Source: Paulownia fortunei (taxonomy: Eukaryota > Streptophyta > Magnoliopsida > Lamiales > Paulowniaceae). Taken from it: a stretch of 64,000 nucleotides of DNA. Positions 34,201 to 47,274 of this stretch are shown here, in pieces. Made by a program: the position numbers and the translations under genes. The notes under the pieces are model-generated. The model had not been told where the DNA came from, made no database searches, and saw only the letters and a list, made by a program, of their open reading frames with translations. Location: positions 10,354,001-10,418,000 of the forward strand of contig CM033111.1 in assembly GCA_019321725.1 (NCBI GenBank). Direction: 5' to 3'. The first letter of the stretch is position 1. Each line of letters starts with the position of its first letter.

Positions 34201-35879
34201 CCAATAGTAAATTGAAACTGATATGTTCTTGAATTTTAGTTATTTATTCTTTTTACCTCTATTAATTGCCACTATTGAAATCCATACATAATGAAGGTTC
34301 CAATGGGAAAATATTATCAAATAACTCATGCAATAAGGTAATCATGATATTGTCTTATTATTGCAAATTATCTCTTAATGCCAACACTTATTTATGGGAT
34401 CAAGCATTTATGAATATATTTGTCAACAACAAATCAATGTTTCATATTAGCAGTCGATGGGGTAAAATCATACAACAAGCTAAATAAACCCAAGTATTTG
34501 TTGTGCCATTGGAGATACATAAATCAAAAAACACCATAAAATAAGCAGGGTTGAGATCAAAACTCAAAATAATAATACAATATATTTAAATATTTTCTAC
34601 CCTTATAACCATTCTTCTACCTCCATTAAGAGCTTCACCCTTTCTCCTCAGCAAAATAAAATTTAGAAAGACATAATAAAAGTAGCAAAGGTTAAAAATA
34701 TAAGAGAAACTAGAGAATTCATTTATTACTACAAGAAATTTACATTACTAGAAAATATATATACTAGAAAACTTTGCCTAAAGAAACCTTTTACTCCCCT
34801 CCTTACAGGCTTAATACATGGCCTATTTATAATACTTGGAGTAAGCTAGAGGTTAAATAAATAATGGAGGGGTTAATCAAGTGGTATGCTAGTTGCTAAA
34901 AGTTGGTAAGTTGTTACACTAAGTCCTCACCTACCGAATTGAATTACATTTTTAGTGAGATACAGCCCGATTTTGATGGTGTGTAAAGCACAAAAATTGT
35001 AAATCTTTTAGGGTTGATATATATTCATATATCATTTATCAAATTTGGCGGTCGGATGAAGGAGATATAGTCAAATTACCGTATCATGTCCAAGAGTTAT
35101 CCCTTAACAGCATCAGCAATTGCAGCCTCTGTTTTTACCATTTTAACACATTTTCTCACAATTTTATGTTTATAAAACTTTTTTATTTACCTCTATGTAT
35201 AACATATCCAAATTTCAGCAAAAAATAAATTTGGACTTAAGAGATATGACCCAATTGGTCAAAAATGTCAATATTAGTCTGAACTCTGATCTGAATTTTG
35301 GTGATCCATTTTGTGCAACTATTTGGATGAATTTTTTGCTATAATCAAAATTGAATTGGGTTGATTTCCAATAGAAAAGTTTTACTTCTATCTCTTGGCT
35401 TTCAAATAAAATAAGTTTCAGGTTCATAAGGCTTTTGATCATGAAATTATGCTCAAAATACAAAAACTGCACAAGTTTGGAAACATACTTCTTTTGATCT
35501 TTTTATATTCATTGATTCCCTAACATAAAACATTAATAATATAATAATATTAACAAGAATAAAACAAGAAAAGTATAAAAGATTTGATACAAAAATTTAT
35601 CAAAATATGCAATTATCACTAAGTTTCCTACGGGAACTGCTAGTAGAGTAGTTTTTACAAAGGTCCTGCAAAAAATAAAAACTTCAAGAGTTTAGCAAGG
35701 TCTAATGGAGACTTTACAAAGGTCCTGCAAAAAATAAAAACTTCAAGAGTTTAGCAAGGTCTAATGGAGACTAACTTATTTATCATCAAAATCTATAAAG
35801 TGATACTAACAACAGGTTAAACAAAGCTCTATATAGATTAAACTAGACACCTAGAGCTTGGTGTTATACACTTTCCAAT
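34201..35879. other. Non-coding, probably eroded LTR or leader material
   Basis: No recognisable gene. A TATTTATAA sits at about 34822. Text at 34,940-35,480 resembles LTR/leader sequence of plant retrotransposons but has no partner in the window. It contains the perfect 59-bp duplication at 35654. Confidence 0.4.
35654..35771. repeat. Perfect 59-bp tandem duplication
   Basis: 35654-35712 and 35713-35771 are identical, from TTTACAAAGGTCCTGC to CTAATGGAGAC. No mismatch was found by eye, in a region where everything else is old and diverged. Confidence 0.95.
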
Positions 35880-35886
35880 TGCTTGA

Positions 35887-36890
35887 TTGATCATGGGTTT
35901 ACCAAAGGTAAAGTTACATAAAAATTCCAATATTTTACTTGTGCAAATATATATTGATTACGTTATATTTGGGTCTACAAACAAAGGACTTAGTGAGAAA
36001 CTTCCTAAGCTTATGCAAAATTTTTTTGAAAAGAGCATAATAGGTGATCTAAATTTCTTTTTGAGAGTACAAGTTAAATAATTACCTAATGGAATCTTTA
36101 CACAAGGAATATATTGAAGAAGTTTGGTATAGACAATTCTATAGTAGGAAAAATCCACATGAGTATATCTACCAGATTGAACAAAGATGAAACTTGTAAT
36201 TATGTGGATGTCTCATTGAATAGAGGTTTGATTGGATCATTACTCTATTTAACTGTTAGTAACTTGATAACTTAAACATAATATTTGCAATATGTATGTG
36301 TGCCAGATTTCAAGCCAATCCCAAACAATTACACTACTTAGTTGCTAAAAAGATCCTAAGTACCTAAAGGGCACAATCAATGTGGGTTTCTTGTAGTAAG
36401 CAAAGGATTCCATTTTTGGACTAATGGGTTACTCAGATTTTGCAGGCATAAATCAAATAGGAAAAAGGAAATAATAGAACTTATCAATTTCTAGATAGTA
36501 GAATGGTGTCATGGTTTTAGCGAGAAAGAGACATCCATCGCAACATCAATTGCAGAGGTAGAATACCTAGCTAAAAAAAGTTGTTGTCCTCAGATTTTAT
36601 GGATAAAGCAACAACTCAAAGAGTATGGACTGGCTACAATCTCCACATTAATCTGTTGTGCAATTGCAAGTGCTATTGCAATTACACACAACCTTGTATT
36701 ACACTTAAAGGCCAAGCATATTGATATTAGGCGTCATTTTTTAAGACACCATTTAGAAGCAAGACATCACAATTGAGTATATTAACATAGAGAAATAATT
36801 AGCAGACATATTCACCAAAACCCTAAGTGAAACCAAGTTTGTCACACAAAGAGGCAAGCTAGGCATGATTGATTAAAATGCTTCATTTGT
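35887..36890 (+). pseudogene. Copia RT / RNase H relic (element H)
   Basis: Plus-strand end of a copia Pol from a different lineage than A or B. The RT active-site block reads ILLVQIYIDYVIFGSTN, so the second aspartate of YVDD is Y (residues 22-25 of the first open stretch). It is followed by FEKSIIGDLNFFLRVQVK. Across shifts and stops come FQANPKQLHYLVAKKILRYLK, GYSDFAG, a KHIDIR-like block near 36720 and a DIFTK-like block near 36800. It ends with the usual C-terminus before a purine tract at 36899-36907 (TTAGGGGGAAA). The VQIYVDDIIFGSTN style is typical of the Sirevirus/Tork side of copia. Confidence 0.8.
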
Positions 36891-36907
36891 ATTGAACTTA
36901 GGGGGAA

Positions 36908-37417
36908 ATTCTTTTAGCTGACTAAATTATGTAGCAGCAGCCGTCTTTCAAAAGAATGCATTCAAACTTTTTGTTCATTCAAATCTTATCTTTCAGCTGA
37001 ATCTTATTATCTAAGTCTGAATCTATTTTCCAAAGGCTAAAATTGCCTATATTGAGATTTGTTCAAACATTAACTGCACATAAATGATGCTAGTTTTCAT
37101 TCACTAAAAATGGATTGGTGAAAGAGTATTTCATCTAAACCATTTAATTCAAGAAATTGATACTAAATCACTCAAATTATTACAAATGTCAATCATACTC
37201 TCTCTTCTCATAAAACTAACTATATTCACATAATGAACTCTACATTTTTCATTCTAAGTCTAAAATATATGTGAAAACCCTAGAGTTTATAGTAATATTT
37301 CTTGTGAAATCTTGCTCTTTTTATAATCATTCTAAAATTTCTTCTAGAAATATACTTGACCAAGTGTATTTTAAACTTTTAATCAAATATTTTTCTTGAG
37401 TTTTATTTGTTAGTTCG
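36908..37417 (+). repeat. Possible 3' LTR of element H, cut by element E
   Basis: This follows the purine tract of element H directly, the position of a 3' LTR. No second copy exists to confirm it. It is ended by the insertion of element E at 37418, and the sequence presumably resumes at 56725-56816. Confidence 0.35.
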
Positions 37418-37850
37418 TGATGGAAATTAAACACCATATAAATGAGACAAGTTTAAGAAAACTTACCAAAATTCGGACCATTTTTGCCATGGTTGAATCA
37501 CCTATATTTTTCTCATTTGTGGCTCACTTTCGTCCAAACTCGATCATATACAAAAGAGGTTTTTGATCGACAAACCAAATGCCTTCTACAATGGTGTTTA
37601 TCTTCACTCTTTGATCACAATAGCTATTTTTTCTTTCTGTTTTCTTTCTTAAATTTCCTTTTTCACAGAATGTTGTTTTTTTCTTTTGCATGTATAAGTG
37701 GGAGAAAAAGCATATAGAAGTTAACTCTTCACGTTGGATATAGCTGGTTTACTAGAAACCACTCCTACTAATAATCAGTTTTCTTCTTGAACCTTTTGGA
37801 TTGGGTCAGCCCTCATGGGCGACCTATTAATCAATTTAATATTTCTTACA
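37418..37850 (-). repeat. Element E 3' LTR (left copy)
   Basis: TGATGGAAATTAAACACC to TTTCTTACA. Matches 56293-56724 throughout. It contains the conserved CCCTCATGGGCGACCTATTA near its right end. Confidence 0.9.
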
Positions 37851-37862
37851 TCTCCTACTTGT
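37851..37862 (-). promoter_or_regulatory. Polypurine tract of element E
   Basis: The minus strand reads ACAAGTAGGAGA directly against the 3' LTR. Confidence 0.7.
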
Positions 37863-38383
37863 ACATGAGGGCTGGACCTTCGTCTAGTTTGATCATAATT
37901 ATACACCACTAATTTTATACAAGCAAATGGATCGTGTGACCAGCGAGCATTCTAACAAGAGCTTAATGTTGTTAACGGTTAAGGATGTACAACAACTCAA
38001 TTTCTTAAAATACTATGACGTAATATCTCATTATACCCAGACTTATTCTGCTACACCAATCAAAGTATCTCTAATCCCTCATACAATATAAGAGCATACT
38101 TGATTTTAATACCATATAATTTATTCACAATTATGTCCCAAACATCTAAGTTTGATATAATTGTCTATCCAGTAAATATACATTAGGCGTAAGCAATAAA
38201 TAGTCTTCCTATCCTACTAGGATCTCTCAACTAAAAAAATAGTTGATTTCTTAGACATGTCTCGTATTACCGAATCATCCATGACTATTGGGAACATGCT
38301 AAAGTAGCAACACTATATTAAAGTTTTGAGAAACAGTTGAAAGTTATAAAGGTATATAATGAGTTTATGCAAACCTCTGGGTC

Positions 38384-38698
38384 TCACACAATGAGGAAGT
38401 AGAGATCTTTTTCACTCATTACCCAATGGTCACTTAGGTACATATGGTATGAGATATGTGCTATGATGCTTCCTTCCTTCTTGGAAGTGTATGCCATCTT
38501 TCTAAAAGTAATGCACCACACAAATCTTGGTCCAAGTGTACCCCGACAGTTAACCTGAGTTTTCTTCTCTTTTATCCTCAACAAATCTCTAATACCAAGA
38601 AAACTCGCATCTGGCCACAATACAAGTTTAATGGATAGTGGGAATCCATTTCGATTATATAAATTCATAAGAGTAATCTCATCTCGATCATTTATCAA
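38384..38698 (-). pseudogene. Unrecognised 104-codon frame in element E
   Basis: An uninterrupted minus-strand frame with ATG at 38698, between the expected end of pol and the polypurine tract of element E. It contains NGFPLSIKLVLWPDASFLGI and a basic KEKKTQVNCRG stretch. No family recognised and no signal peptide or membrane segment evident. In so decayed an element a frame this long may be chance, or part of a third reading frame or long 3' UTR. Confidence 0.25.
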
Positions 38699-39689
38699 TG
38701 CGATATTATTTTATGATTTTATACATAATAAAATAATAAATGTCTCATCTCTGCATACAACTCAACATCAGAGGCAATTGCTCGTGTGAGAGAGCCAATT
38801 CTCTACTTGTCCGATATACTTAGACATTAAATGTATATCATCATAAATATGTATACATACAACATTTTAATATCTTAAACTTATTAGCTTGACTCTATGA
38901 ATATTTTAAAGTTCAAAGAGATCGTATTCTATGTAATTCTAAAGATTTGATATAGCCCACAAATACATCTCTAGGTAATGGCTAAGTGGGTTGCCACTAT
39001 GAAATGCGTACACATACTTTTTTCATATACAACGATATCTCTCACAAAATTTTAGTGTGTGTTTGGTTTTAATGTATTGAGATCTTTAGTATTGTAAGGA
39101 ATAGATTGTTTATCTCAACATATTATCATAGCTCACACATAACTGCTTAAACTCTCAAATGGTACAAAACCTCTTAACCAAACACATCATACTGCAAATA
39201 TATATGCCATAAGTTTACTTAAACTGTGTATGGTGTTACACATGTCTGATTCTTGCTCCTCCAAGAGCTAGCATCTTTGTTAAATAAGAGAGTAAACTCA
39301 GAGGTGGATTTACATTGAGAGGAATCACCTTCATAATCAACATATATGTATTCCCTAAATCACAGAGAAAACTTTTCTTTATAGCAAAAAAATCATTTGC
39401 AGTACTCATAAAGTGTCTAAATATTCTCATCATTATTATCCAATATCACTCATTAGGGTTGGATTGACACTTTCTCATGTATGGTATAATAAATATTTAG
39501 AGCTACTACATGCCACATTATACATCAAGCTCCAAACAACAATCATTGAGATAAACTAGTCTATATACTTCTCTTTAGACTCTTTGGACACATTTATGGC
39601 TAAAAATTCATAACAAAGGAGTATTTATGAGCTTAAAACTCTCAATTGTAAATCGTTTTATGCAAATATGGCTCTTAGCACAAAGTAAG

Positions 39690-40300
39690 ATGCATTTTAA
39701 ATGATTTGCATGGAATTTAATATAAAATACTTAGTTTTACGCATCATGTCCTCTAACTCCTAAGTTAGAGGACAATCATATCTCAATGGCTTATACATAT
39801 ACCATATCTTCTTAGTTGATATGATATCATCAACAAAAAGATAGAATTATAAACCTCTTAATAGACATTTTTACAAGAGAATAATGGTTTTTATCTCAAT
39901 GATGAAAATGTTTGAGATTATCATGTTATGAAGTCTTATCGTGTTGTGAATGATGTCTCAAAAACTGCCCTTGGGTAATGAAGATTCTAAGTTCACAAAC
40001 TTTATCTTCTTGGCCTTCAACTGAGGAATTTTTCAAGCATTCCGTATAGGTTTCATTACATAATTCTCTATGGACTAATTCTCCATTTGAGAATATAATC
40101 ATCAATCTATTTGATGCAATTCTAAATCTTGAAAATATCAATAATAATCAAGAAAATATAATAGAGGTACTTATCACCATCAGCAAAAAAGTTTGTCTAA
40201 AAAATATAACATTTTTCTCCACTAGGTGAACTTTAAACCTCTTAATAATTATATTAGCCTTTGGCTATATTTTGAGAACACAATAATTCTTAATAGCCTT
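39690..40300 (-). pseudogene. Element E reverse transcriptase remnant
   Basis: The minus strand at about 39840-39815 reads LFVDDIIST, matching the copia RT active site LYVDDII. Upstream, near 40265, is IAKG, matching the VAKGY block. The spacing and order suit RT, but the stretches between are unreadable, so the call rests on short motifs and on the clearer integrase upstream. Confidence 0.5.
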
Positions 40301-41149
40301 TTCCAAAGTTCAACCAAAATTCAAAACTTGGTTTGATTTTCTAAAATCGAGCATTTGCTGTTGTACTAAAAGTTGTAGCTTATAGAAACTATGCAACTCA
40401 AATCTTTAACTAGTGCAATATCCCAAATACCACATTTGGCTATAATTTTGCCATGAGAGCAATTACTGCCACATAGGCTAACAATTGCCTTCTCAACAAC
40501 TTGTCATAAGAGTTATTGCTACCACATAGATTAACAGTTTTCATTATTGCCTAATATTCTTCTGTTATTTTAATTTAATTGCCTTCGTAGGATAAGATAG
40601 AGTCTCACTATATTAGACTCTACAGCATCTTCTAGAGGCTGTTTTATGCTTGCACAAAGTTCTAATTCAATTTCAGCTTGATCACGTGGATAAAATTACT
40701 CCAACTCAAAATAGAAAGCAATAAATAATCTTACATCATAAGTGATGAAACTTGATCACTTAGATAGAATTGCTCCCACTCAAATTTGGGAGATAATAAC
40801 TAATTTGCATCATAAGTGATCTAACATGCACATAGTCACTATCTGAATCATTTAACTCAAGCAAGATTTAATGTTTTGAGATTTTCCCTCGTAGGAAAAT
40901 CACTCTCCAAAAATATGATATTCTATGATCTAATACAAATCACCATTCCATCTCATTGTTCACTTATGAATGCATACCCCTTAGATTATTTGTTATATTT
41001 TCAAGATATACATTTATTGTCTCTTAGATCCAATTTTTCAAACTTATTTGAAAAACATTATGAACAGAGATAATCAATCTCAACATCTAAGTTAGCTTAG
41101 GCCAGATCATTTACCTGTCCATAGATTTTATGGAATGGAAAATATCAGT

Positions 41150-41450
41150 CATGTAGGTTTTCTAATACAGATTAGCCTCCAGTTAACCAAAAAATCTTTC
41201 TCAAAGAAAATCAACAAGTTAACTTGAGTTTTCATAGATCTCGTTACATCAAAATAATTTTCTATTCCTTTTCTTGAAACACCATTCTATGAAGGCATGT
41301 TTGGAATAGTCAATTATCTTGTAACTCTTTCTTCATTATATAGATCATTTAAATGATTGAAAAATACTCATTCACACCTTAGATCTAGTCTCAAAGTTAT
41401 ATCAATTTGATTCTCTCCCATATTCTAAAACACTTTAGTATTTCATATTA
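41150..41450 (-). pseudogene. Element E integrase core remnant
   Basis: The minus strand reads TLRLDLRCE (family TLRSDRGGE, with the catalytic aspartate still present), then VFFNHLNDLYNEERVTR, LTIPNMPS (stop) and NGVSRKGIENYFDVTRS (family NGVSERRNRTLLDMVRS). The catalytic glutamate of NGVSE is changed. This long collinear match is what identifies element E as copia on the minus strand. Confidence 0.75.
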
Positions 41451-43503
41451 TGAGATATCAAATAGATATGATTAAGGCACATGGATATTTTATACTATAA
41501 TGAAGTATGAGATATCATGCCTCCATAACCTTTACATTAATCTAATTATAGAAATCTATAAGAATTAATAACAAAGAAAGCTCGACTCTATAGTCTTTTG
41601 AATGGTTCTAATGTGAATTTACAGCACAAGTTGACAATCAACTGTAAAAGATAAACTCAATGAGTTTTCTCTTACCAATTTATGTTTCTATCCATTATGA
41701 CATGATCATGCACACAAAGTGCATAAATTAATGTTTACATTACTCATACTAGATATTGATTGTAACAAAATAATCAATGTGGTAATTAAATATATATTGG
41801 TCATAATTTATCACCACTAACCATTAAAATGTCTAGTACCACAGTAAGTATCTTTTAGTAGATACTAACCAAGTCATTACTCAAATTCAAGCAAAAGAAT
41901 AATCTTAGAAGAACAATTGTAAAAATCAAGTTCTACAAATTCTTGTACATTGGATACTTTGTAAAATAATAGTATGGTTATCTTGCAATCCAAACATGCA
42001 AGAGCCAAACTTTCATATTTGATTTCAATTTAATTCTATATATATCCATCTTGTACCAAAATGAACTTGACAAAATTCTATAAATACCTCTCAATCTTTA
42101 GTTACTAAATATCTATAATCCACATAGGATAAGATTTAGTAACATAGTGCTTTATGTGTAACCATAATTTATAGAAGTGTCCTTAAGTACTATCTTTTCA
42201 ATTCAATGTATACATGAGTGAAATAACCAACAATATGGCTATTCTAGTACTTTTGACCCTATACCACTTCACTTCAATCAATGGTTAAGTTCATTTTTAT
42301 TAGATTCATTTTCAATCTCCTTTCCATTATTGCCTTTATTCTGATCTTGTTTTTATTAAGAGCCCAAAGCCCTCTTAAAAACTAGACTCAAACATAAGGC
42401 ACAAGCCATTAGCCTAGTACCAAAAAGCTACTTATCTAGTCACTTAACATGACAAACATTATCCAAGAAAGTCTTTTCACATTGAATAAATCAAATTTGA
42501 CTTTCAGATGTTTTCTCTTATTAGAAAGAGACAATTAAACTTGAACTTACTACTCATCAAAGAAGATATTACTAGATGATAATAAATTCTAAAATTATTT
42601 GACACAATCCTTAAATGCACCTTTTTTATATATGCACAGGGTGTTTCTTGCAACCGTCAAACTATCACCAACTATTCTACATTTCAATTATCAATTGTAC
42701 CTATATATCTCTTTAGGTACATTTACAGATCAATAATTCAATAGTATGATTCTCTTAGTGGAATATGAGACCATCAATCATACAGTTCACTAAGATAGTA
42801 TAAGTAGTGTGCTCTTTTTTTCACTTTTTTGGTAAACCTATTGATATTTTGTTTGTTGAGTAGTATGATCTACACTAAGTCTTACATGACTTGATTGATG
42901 CTCTCTAGAGTATTTAACTCAGTTATATGTATTCTAAATCTACCGGCACTTAGTGTCACAATTATTGCCAATAAATTCTCCCGTATAAGTAAGTATACAT
43001 ATGAGATTTGGTTGTCATGGTCATCAATACTAGAGATATCACAAATTTTCTCATCTGTACATTTGATTTTATACGTAGCAAAATTAACATTTATGATAAT
43101 TCATCATAATGCATAGTTTCGAAAAGTCACATAGTTCCCAATCATCACCTATGTTAAAATATTCATTATCACAAATTTAATTTCATGGCACAAATTCTAA
43201 TAAGTCCTAGATAAGAATTACTTAATTCTACCAACCATTGAACTCCTACTCGACTACATAACATAATGTGATCATACATACAAGAGCATATCTTGTTATT
43301 CAACTGAGATAAACATGTACCACTATATTGAATGCATAAAACTCAAGATAGATATGCATTCATAATTTTCATAAATTTCAACATAACCATGCATTCATAA
43401 ATTTCGAACATCATATAAAATGCATAATTCTCTAAACATGTTAACATACAATTAATTATCTCCATTAATGCTTCCAAAATTTTCAATATTTTATATGCTT
43501 ATA

Positions 43504-45806
43504 TGTTAGAGTAGGATACCCCGCACCCCAATTAGATTGGGTGTATTGTACTTTTTTATTTTGTAAATACAATCTTATTGGGAATAATATTAATAAGAAT
43601 GCACTTTCTTTACCTTATAGCTTGATTTTTTTCTTTCTACACAATAGATAAAGTCCTTAGACTAAATTTAGCTATGGGTCATGGTTACGCATATGATGGC
43701 GATCATGGGACATGCATCTAAGGCTTTGGTCTTAAATAAGTTTTGAGTCAAGGGCTTTTTGAGATAAGAAATCAAATAGCTCAGTAAAACTCGCGCATAT
43801 GATGCATGCTCGTAGGACAAGGATGTCATATTCCATTGGCATTAGCATAGAGACACAAGTGCATGTATGTGGGTGCTTGATAGAGAACAAGTACATCAAA
43901 CATGGCCCACATAAAATTCATAGTTTGAGGCATTTTCGATCGAAATAAGAATTTTCGTGTTGCAATAGTACATGGCTAGTCCTCGGACTTGAGGCACAAT
44001 AGTAGCATTGTGTGCATCCTACAACAATTTGATATATCTTCTGATTACTTGAGAATAACAAAGGGGATATGTTGAGTGTTGTACTAATGTGCATGGAGGT
44101 TTGTGAGTGGCCAACAAAGAATTCAACACTTGTCTATTAATAAGAGAATCTCTTGGGTTTTTCATAGTTCATGATTCAAAAACCTTGGCCAATACAGGAT
44201 GAAGTTTATTCATCAGGAATCACTGGAACTTAAAATATGATCACAATTATTGAATCATTTAGGATTTCAACATATAATTCATGCTCTAATTCAATCAATC
44301 GGCAGGAGCGTATGTGTATGAGACTCACAACTGAAATAGATTTTCTCACTATTTTACCTAAGATTAAATTAATATGATTACTTGTTAGGTGTTTTCACGG
44401 ATAGTGAGGTTCTTAAAATTAAGAAGTTAATTCCAAGCAAATTAACTAATTAGATTAATTAATCAGAATAATTATTATTCATAAGTTACAAATGTTGTAA
44501 GTCCACTACTAGCTTAGTTGTGAATCTGAGAAGGTCATCCATCTTTATAGATAATGACATTTCTATTTTGGAATTTTGCAATAGTTTGAAATTAATTAAT
44601 ATTGATTAATTAAATAATTAAGGATTTTATTTCATTTAATAGTTATATTAAATTATTTAATAGAATAATTAGATTATTCAATTGGACCTATTTTAATTAG
44701 AAATCCCAATTAGAGTAAATTAAAATTAATCAATTAGATTGATTAATGTGGGATTAAATCAATAGGATTAATTTATGGACTTTTTAAGTCCAAGCCCAAA
44801 AATTAAAGCAAATTAGTTAAGAAGCTCACTGGAATATGAAGAGAATAATTAAAATAAATATGATTTATTTAATTAATATATTTACATATCCATAAATAAA
44901 TAGTGACAGATTTTTATTATATATATATGATATATATTTATTTTGATATTATTTGAAGAGTTAAAATAAATATCAAGAATGAGTATAGACAATTTTGATG
45001 ACTAATGTAGTCTCAAATAAGTCCACATACATTGGAGAGAAAATATAAGAATTGTTGGAGGATTTACAATCCTTTCAAGATCACACTTTGAGATCATTCA
45101 AGATTGATAGAAGTTTTAAAATATTAGAGAATGAAATTTTCGGCCCCTATATATAGGTAAAGGACCGAAAATTTCATTGCCTCTGTATATAGGTAAAGGG
45201 CTAAAAATTTCATTGAGTTTCTTTCGAAAAATTTAATTTGTCTTGTTTTCTATTTTCTCTTGTTTTCTATTTTCTCTAAGAAAAAAAAAGAAAAAGATAG
45301 AAAAGAAAAGGGTTTCTTGAAAATCTTGTTTTCTTGTTCTTTATAGAAAATTATATTCTTGATATTCTTTTCATATCAAAATTTCAAGAACTTAAAGAAT
45401 TCATCTTTATTGTTTTTGATAACATGTTCTTAATCTATCAGTTGGGTTAAAGGGTAAAATTTATTTCGGATCTTGTTTAGAAAATAATTTCAAGGTTACT
45501 AGTGAATCCTTTTAATCAGTATTGGTTTTTATATCGTGGACCTAATAGAGGGGAGACACGTGGATCCCTGCGAGATTGATAAGTCAAGAATATAGTATTT
45601 AATTACTTCATTCCCTACAACTACCAGAGTGCTCAAAGGTATACATCCAAATTTTAATATATTTATTTATATATTCACTTGAATAAGTGCGATTGTTAGA
45701 ATCACTTTCGAATTGAGGGAATGTAATTATCTGATAAATTCTTGTTATTATTAAAAAAAATTATTTTTCCACTGCACTTGCCCCTATAATTATAGCGAAT
45801 CCAACA
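43504..45806 (+). repeat. Element A 5' LTR
   Basis: 2303 bp, TGTTAGAGTAGGATACC to GCGAATCCAACA. Rich in TTAATTAAT runs. About 100 bp longer than the 3' LTR, partly because of the duplicated promoter segment at 45146-45215. Confidence 0.95.
45146..45215 (+). promoter_or_regulatory. Duplicated TATA-box segment in the 5' LTR
   Basis: CCTATATATAGGTAAAGG...AAAATTTCATTG (45146-45179) is followed by a near copy, CCTCTGTATATAGGTAAAGG...AAAATTTCATTG (45180-45215). The 3' LTR has only one such unit (TATATATAGGGAAAGGGCC at about 54742). All family A LTRs have a TATA-like core between GGCC(C) and GGNC...AAAA, so this is the likely LTR promoter. Confidence 0.7.
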
Positions 45807-45807
45807 G

Positions 45808-45820
45808 TGGTATTAGAGCC
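45808..45820 (+). promoter_or_regulatory. Primer binding site of element A
   Basis: TGGTATTAGAGCC, one base after the 5' LTR. It has a single C-to-T difference from the tRNA-Met complement TGGTATCAGAGCC. Confidence 0.92.
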
Positions 45821-47274
45821 ACGGTTTCGCTTATTTAGTGAATTTTGGATTGTGTGCATGATTTAAATTGTTTAAATTCATGTTTAGCATGTTAAATTTC
45901 ATGATTACTACAACTGATGATTGGGATTTCATTTAATTATTTTTATTTAATAGTTTTAAATAATGAAAATCAAAAAAATGGAGTGACGGGCAGCCGTCGT
46001 GCTACTCGCTCATCTCATCGTTTTTTCGAGTCAGTTTTATTTTTTATTTTTTGAAATTTTAAAATTAAATGTTAATTTTAGTAATTTCTAAAAAAATATT
46101 TTTCAAGCAATTAAAATTATCACAAGTCAAAAATTATGTTTAACAACTTGGTAAATTTACATGTTTTGATAATTGCATATGATGTTTATTATGAGCATGT
46201 ATGGGATAATCATGAGCCATTAGACCAATATGATTGATTTTATTTATTATTTTTGGGTCTTAAATTGGGGTATGCAAGCTTCTTATTTCATCTATGTAAG
46301 TTATTTATTTTATGTAAAGAGAGTAGAATAGGTTGTGAGGTTTTTCTTTTTACATGGAGGATGAAGGAGAATAGATGGAGATTCCAATGAAGGTCCATGA
46401 TTGTAAGGGATACAATTATATAATAGAATAGACTCTATTATGTTTTATTACCCTTAGATTGCCTTTAGGTCCATTTTTGGCTCAAATGGACCGCATATGA
46501 TTGGTTCATGATCTTTCATTTATTTAAGTATGTATTAGATGCGTGCTTAGAATTTTATTTAATGCTTTTATGCTTGCACAATGATATAATGATATCATAC
46601 ATTAATTAACCAACCTGATTTTAATTATGACGAGGTTTTGGATAAAATTAAATCCTACTTAATTTACGAAATTAAGTAAAAAAACATTAATAAAATTTGA
46701 TTTAAAACAAAAATGGACAAGTTAGGTAGGACCTATCATTCCATGCCTACCATCAAAGATAGAGACATGACGACCGCTACTGCACTTTATCACTGGTCAT
46801 GAGTCATAGGGTGATCTTGTGTTAGAAAGTTGTGATCTATACCAAGCATAGAGATGCTCGTGGGATGGAATCATCATTATGTTGGCCATGAGTCGTGGGA
46901 CATATTGATGCTCCATGTAACAAAAGTTTGATAGGTATTGTTTGACACTTAGTACCATAAGGGCTTATAAAATTTAGGTATATGGGAAGAGGTGTGACAA
47001 AACAAACTTGAGGGTTGTATAGTAATACAATCGTCAAAGAGTTGACTATCAATAGAAATATCTTATGGGCTCATAAAATTAGAGTGTGAAATATTTTCGT
47101 TGGACCTCAACCCTAATAGGAATTTGATTTCCCAAACTTCCAGTAAGGGTAATGGAATTCGAAGAAAATAATGGGAAATATTTAGTATTAAAGACCTTAT
47201 GTTAAATGAATATATTTTTCCCGTAGTTTATTGATTTTCTATTTCATGCATATTTTGTAGAATTTTCTACTAAA
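45821..47274 (+). other. Element A 5' leader
   Basis: About 1.45 kb between primer site and gag, with no coding content recognised. Long leaders are usual in this kind of element. Confidence 0.6.

Noticed and set aside
38384..38698. Envelope-like or extra gene in element E
   Set aside because: Open for 104 codons but shows no signal peptide, membrane segment or known motif; kept only as an unrecognised frame.
42895..43116. 73-codon plus-strand frame inside element E
   Set aside because: No recognisable motif; it lies antisense in a decayed copia interior. Length is within chance for AT-rich DNA.
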